64,000 nucleotides of DNA from assembly GCA_029933075.1 (NCBI GenBank), contig JAOZOW010000002.1:50039-114038 (forward strand). Reading direction: 5' to 3'. Source of the stretch: Deltaproteobacteria bacterium (lineage in GTDB: Bacteria; Desulfobacterota; DSM-4660; Desulfatiglandales; Desulfatiglandaceae). The notes under the pieces are model-generated. The model was not told where the DNA came from, searched no databases, and saw nothing but the letters and a program-made list of their open reading frames with translations. The translations under genes and the position numbers were made by a program. Below, one piece after another: positions 61,253 to 64,000 of the stretch; the first letter of the stretch is position 1; the number at the start of each line of letters is the position of its first letter.

Positions 61253-62032
61253 ATGATGGACAGGGAGCAACCATCCCGGGAAAAAAGGGAAGCTTACGAG
61301 GTCAAGCTGGAGATTTTCGAAGGGCCGCTGGACCTCCTGCTGCACCTCATTTATAAGAACGAGGTGGATATCTTTGATATTCCCATCTCCACCATAACCG
61401 ACCAGTACCTGGAATACCTGGACATGATGAAGGCCCTGAACATCAACGTGGCAGCCGATTTCCTCGTGATGGCCTCGACATTGATTCATATCAAATCCAG
61501 GATGCTTCTTCCAGGGCTTGCGGGGGATGATGAAGAGGAGGATCCCAGGATGGAGATCACGAGGCCCCTTCTCGAATATCTGCGCCTCAAAGAGGTGGCC
61601 CAGGAACTTGCCGAGAGGCAGGTTCTCGACCGGGATGTGTTTGCTCGGAAGATGGCGGCCGACCTCAGGGAACAGCTCAAAGACCGTGAGCCTCAATTGG
61701 ATGTCAACCTCTTTCAGTTGATCGATGCCTTCAAGCGACTGGTGGATCAGCGCCTTCCCGGCGTGAAGCTCAAACTGGAACTCGAGAAGTGGTCGGTTAA
61801 AGACAGGATTCAGGCGATCACCGCCCTTCTCAAGGAAAAGGGCGTCATGTTTTTTCGTGAGATTTTCGATGAAGACAGGAGCATCACCGAGCTCATTGTC
61901 ACCTTTCTGGCTTTACTGGAACTGGTCCATATGGGTTTGGTCAAGGTCTTTCAGCCTTCAGAAGAAAGCGACATCCGCCTAACCCCATCTTTTGAGGAAA
62001 ACGGAGCGAGCGGAGATGCCCAGATCCCTTAA
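61253..62032 (+). CDS. scpA: Segregation and condensation protein A
   Basis: A 259-residue kleisin: YEVKLEIFEGPLDLLLHLIYKNEVDI is the family N-terminus that binds SMC, FLVMASTLIHIKSRMLLP follows, and the C-terminal winged-helix has VTFLALLELVHMGLVKVFQ. Together with ScpB and SMC it organises the chromosome. A GTG at 61241 and ATGs at 61253 and 61256 are all possible; AAGGTGA lies about eight bases before 61253. Overlaps scpB by 17 bases. Confidence 0.95.
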   Translation: MMDREQPSREKREAYEVKLEIFEGPLDLLLHLIYKNEVDIFDIPISTITDQYLEYLDMMKALNINVAADFLVMASTLIHIKSRMLLPGLAGDDEEEDPRMEITRPLLEYLRLKEVAQELAERQVLDRDVFARKMAADLREQLKDREPQLDVNLFQLIDAFKRLVDQRLPGVKLKLELEKWSVKDRIQAITALLKEKGVMFFREIFDEDRSITELIVTFLALLELVHMGLVKVFQPSEESDIRLTPSFEENGASGDAQIP

Positions 62033-62663
62033 GCTGATTATAGAAGCTTTCCTGTTTGCCTCTGAGAGGCCAATAAGCGCACATGAGATCCATGGCTGGC
62101 TGCCCGAAGAAAGTCTCTCCAATATCAGGCAGGCCCTGGAAGAGCTCCGGGTCGAGTTCGATGAGATGGAAAGGAGCTTCGCCCTCAAGGAGGTGGCCCA
62201 GGGTTACCAGTTCAGGACACGGGCCGAGTATTCATCGTATATCCTCACGATGCTCAATACCTCACCTACCCGGCTGTCCCGGGCGGCCATGGAGACCCTT
62301 GCGATCATCGCCTACAAACAACCCATCCTCCGCCACGAAATAGAGCTGTTGCGAGGGGTCGACAGCGGCGGCATCCTGCGGACGCTCCTGGAAAAGGGAT
62401 TGATCAGGATCATGGGTCGCAAGAATCTTCCCGGAAGGCCTCTGATCTATGGAACCACGAAGAAATTCCTTGAAGTATTTGATCTCAAGGACCTCGATTC
62501 CCTCCCAAAGCTGAAAGAGATCAGGGATCTTGGAGCTACTGATGAAGAAGATACGAAGCCGGTCCCTGAAAAACCGCAGCAGACGGAAACGCCAGGGGGT
62601 GAACCGGCAGAAGAAGAATCAAAGCAGGATGTTCCTGAACCCGGAGCGCCCCCGGAGGCTTAA
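62016..62663 (+). CDS. scpB: Segregation and condensation protein B
   Basis: A 215-residue protein with two winged-helix domains: LKLIIEAFLFASERPISAHE (start), LSRAAMETLAIIAYKQPI (the most conserved ScpB segment) and a strand/helix ending GRPLIYGTTKKFLEVF. The last 45 residues are low-complexity (Pro/Glu/Lys-rich). It binds ScpA in the SMC complex. Overlaps scpA and the next gene, so the three are translationally coupled. Confidence 0.94.
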   Translation: MPRSLKLIIEAFLFASERPISAHEIHGWLPEESLSNIRQALEELRVEFDEMERSFALKEVAQGYQFRTRAEYSSYILTMLNTSPTRLSRAAMETLAIIAYKQPILRHEIELLRGVDSGGILRTLLEKGLIRIMGRKNLPGRPLIYGTTKKFLEVFDLKDLDSLPKLKEIRDLGATDEEDTKPVPEKPQQTETPGGEPAEEESKQDVPEPGAPPEA

Positions 62664-63372
62664 CCAGATCCTCTCCCTGGCCGGGCTGACTTCCAGGCGC
62701 AAAGCGGATGAATGGATCAAATCCGGACGGGTTGTGATTAACGGCCGGACGGTCACGGAACCCGGCACCCGGGCTGTATGGGGCGTCGACCTCATTGAGG
62801 TGGATGGCACGGCGATCCCGGGACCCTCCGAAAGACTTTATCTGATGCTCAACAAGCCCTTCGGGTATGTATGCTCTCTCAGCGATCCCCAGGGAAGACC
62901 CCTTGTAACCGACCTGGTAAGGGAGCTTGGGGAGCGTGTCTACCCGGTAGGCCGTCTCGATTTCGATACAATGGGATTGCTCCTGCTTACCAACGACGGC
63001 CAGTGGGCCCACAGGCTCACCCACCCCAGGTACAGGGTCCCCAGAACATACAAGGTCACGGTCGGGGGGCGAATAAGTGATTCCGCCGTAGATCTTCTCC
63101 AAAAGGGTGTCATGCTTGAGGACCGTCGGATGTATCGAGCCGGAGTGGGGCTGATCCACAGGGGAGAAAAACAGAGCCTTATCCGGATGACCATCACTCA
63201 GGGCAAATCCCGCCAGGTGAGGCGTATGCTGGAGGCAACGGGGTACCGTGTAGTGCATCTTATCCGCACCCATTTCGGCAATCTGGCCCTGGGGGACCTT
63301 AAGGTGGGCGAGTATAGGCACCTTGAAAGGGAGGAGGTGAAATCCCTGGGAAAACTGGTGGGGCTGGGATAA
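62542..63372 (+). CDS. RluB-type 23S rRNA pseudouridine synthase
   Basis: A 276-residue RsuA/RluB-family enzyme. A basic N-terminus is followed by an S4 domain (RRLNQILSLAGLTSRRKADEW), the MLNKPFGYVCS strand, the catalytic Asp in VGRLDFDTMGLLLLTNDG, and a C-terminal RQVRRMLEATGYRV. Converts a specific uridine of 23S rRNA to pseudouridine (RluB acts at 2605 in E. coli numbering). Start uncertain: ATG 62542 has GGAG upstream and overlaps scpB by 122 bases; ATG 62629 would begin directly at the S4 domain. The basic segment before the S4 domain is common in RluB and supports the longer form. Confidence 0.88.
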   Translation: MKKIRSRSLKNRSRRKRQGVNRQKKNQSRMFLNPERPRRLNQILSLAGLTSRRKADEWIKSGRVVINGRTVTEPGTRAVWGVDLIEVDGTAIPGPSERLYLMLNKPFGYVCSLSDPQGRPLVTDLVRELGERVYPVGRLDFDTMGLLLLTNDGQWAHRLTHPRYRVPRTYKVTVGGRISDSAVDLLQKGVMLEDRRMYRAGVGLIHRGEKQSLIRMTITQGKSRQVRRMLEATGYRVVHLIRTHFGNLALGDLKVGEYRHLEREEVKSLGKLVGLG

Positions 63373-63437
63373 TTTTCTGTTTACAGGCCACAATTTATTT
63401 GGTAATCACATTTTTCAGCCACTGAGCGGTTGACAAA

Positions 63438-63512
63438 GGGCGGTTAACTCAGCGGGAGAGTGCCATCCTCACACGGTGGAAGTCGCGAGTTCAAATCTCG
63501 CACCGCCCACCA
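63438..63512 (+). tRNA. tRNA-Val (anticodon CAC)
   Basis: A complete 75-base tRNA with encoded CCA. Acceptor GGGCGGT pairs with ACCGCCC (7/7); the D arm is ACTC/GAGT; the anticodon stem CCATC/GGTGG encloses the loop CTCACAC, giving anticodon CAC (reads GTG, valine); the T arm is GCGAG/CTCGC with the loop TTCAAAT; discriminator A then CCA. Confidence 0.95.
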
Positions 63513-63524
63513 TTGAATCTTGAG

Positions 63525-63557
63525 AGGACTCCGGGTAGTACCGGGGTCCTTTTTTTG
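63525..63557 (+). terminator. Intrinsic terminator after tRNA-Val
   Basis: AGGACTCCGG pairs with CCGGGGTCCT (one G-T pair) around the loop GTAGTA, then seven T. It ends the tRNA transcript and probably also read-through from the rRNA pseudouridine synthase gene. Confidence 0.92.
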
Positions 63558-63672
63558 TCTCGCATCACAGGCCGCATACCTCGACTGTTTTCAAGAGATG
63601 ATATGGACATGCCGGTCGAAATATAATATTGTCCCAGCTCAACAGAAACGGATGATAGAGGTGGAGGCTGTT

Positions 63673-64000
63673 ATGGACCGACCCGGAGTAGTGCTGCTTC
63701 CTGTCACCATGGACACGAAGAGCGCAGAGGCCATTTATGTGCGGGACTGCCTGAAAGAGGCGGGGGTTGAATGCCTCATAATGGATACGGGCATAAGAGG
63801 ACAGAGCCCCGTCCCCGTGAGCATAACAAGGGATGATGTGGCGCGGGCGGGGGGGAGAAGCCTCGCCGAAATCCAGGCCATGAGGCACGAGGGGAAGGCC
63901 CTGAACGCTATGATCGAAGGGGCAGTCAAATGTGCTATGGATCTCTACCGGAAGGGATCACTCCTCGGTATCCTCGGGATGGGCGGCTCCATGGGGACTA
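63673..64000 (+). CDS. UPF0261 (Tm-1-like ATP-binding) protein, 3' end outside window
   Basis: The first 109 codons of a gene cut by the right edge. GVVLLPVTMDTKSAEAIYVRD, GVECLIMDTGIRG and the Gly-rich end LLGILGMGGSMGT match the start of the Tm-1-like/UPF0261 family, whose plant member (tomato Tm-1) binds ATP. These bacterial proteins often sit near TIM-barrel and transport genes; function is unknown. The ATG at 63673 has GGTGGAGG just upstream; an in-frame ATG at 63652 is an alternative. Confidence 0.82.
   Translation, partial: MDRPGVVLLPVTMDTKSAEAIYVRDCLKEAGVECLIMDTGIRGQSPVPVSITRDDVARAGGRSLAEIQAMRHEGKALNAMIEGAVKCAMDLYRKGSLLGILGMGGSMGT

Overview
The window is moderately GC-rich and densely coding, with short intergenic gaps and many ATGA-type start/stop overlaps. 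Gene content points to a Desulfobacterota (deltaproteobacterial) anaerobe, probably a sulfate reducer or a syntroph. The evidence is an IorAB indolepyruvate:ferredoxin oxidoreductase next to an FrhB-type iron-sulfur protein, a full short-chain acyl-CoA oxidation cluster with a B12-dependent acyl-CoA mutase, a YedE/TusA/DsrE-like sulfur-trafficking cluster, several DksA-type zinc-finger proteins and a DHH-CBS-tRNA-nucleotidyltransferase fusion. The only respiratory-oxidase trace is a decayed cydB. This lineage assignment is inference from gene content; no marker gene was compared with a database.

Layout. 1-5931 (minus): a likely operon for activating and cleaving a dicarboxylic acid: periplasmic binding protein, SucC/SucD-like CoA ligase, HpcH/HpaI (CitE-like) lyase, small ferredoxin, and an MmgE/PrpD protein cut by the left edge. 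6261-9698 (plus): a ParB-like protein overlapping an SPL-family radical SAM protein, then a NifU-type scaffold and 3-hydroxyacyl-CoA dehydrogenase, closed by a bidirectional terminator. 9779-21307 (minus): a 29-residue AURKAIP1/COX24 (bS22-like) ribosomal protein, a response-regulator diguanylate cyclase, MiaB, a DUF4911 protein, NAD kinase, adenine deaminase, a split phosphotransferase/P-loop-kinase pair, a PHP phosphoesterase, IorB, IorA and the FrhB-like subunit. 21601-31952 (plus): purine nucleoside phosphorylase, MTA/SAH deaminase, an ATP-grasp protein, an unusually large class A penicillin-binding protein, a lipoprotein, a PfkB sugar kinase and a sodium:solute symporter.

31964-39590 (minus): a cydB remnant, a DksA/TraR protein, a TIM-barrel isomerase, an M29 aminopeptidase, a NOP2-type RNA methyltransferase with a separate PUA-like partner, and a sulfur cluster (TPR protein, YedE transporter, TusA, three DsrE-superfamily proteins). 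39677-49566 (minus): two thiolases, enoyl-CoA hydratase, two acyl-CoA dehydrogenases, a two-subunit coenzyme-B12 mutase with its MeaB GTPase, a small membrane protein and a helix-turn-helix/cupin regulator. Residues at the two substrate-specificity positions of the mutase are Phe and Gln. That is the isobutyryl-CoA mutase pair, not the methylmalonyl-CoA mutase pair, so the cluster looks built for isobutyryl-CoA/butyryl-CoA interconversion and oxidation to acetyl-CoA. The missing hydroxyacyl-CoA dehydrogenase step is encoded at 8838-9698.

49870-64000: an aminotransferase (plus), PBP1A and a ComM-type ATPase (minus), then a plus-strand housekeeping run: rpoZ, dnaJ, dksA, the DHH-CBS-nucleotidyltransferase fusion, trpS, scpA, scpB, an RluB-type pseudouridine synthase, tRNA-Val(CAC) with its terminator, and the start of a UPF0261 (Tm-1-like) gene cut by the right edge. 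No CRISPR array, insertion sequence, integrase or phage gene was seen.
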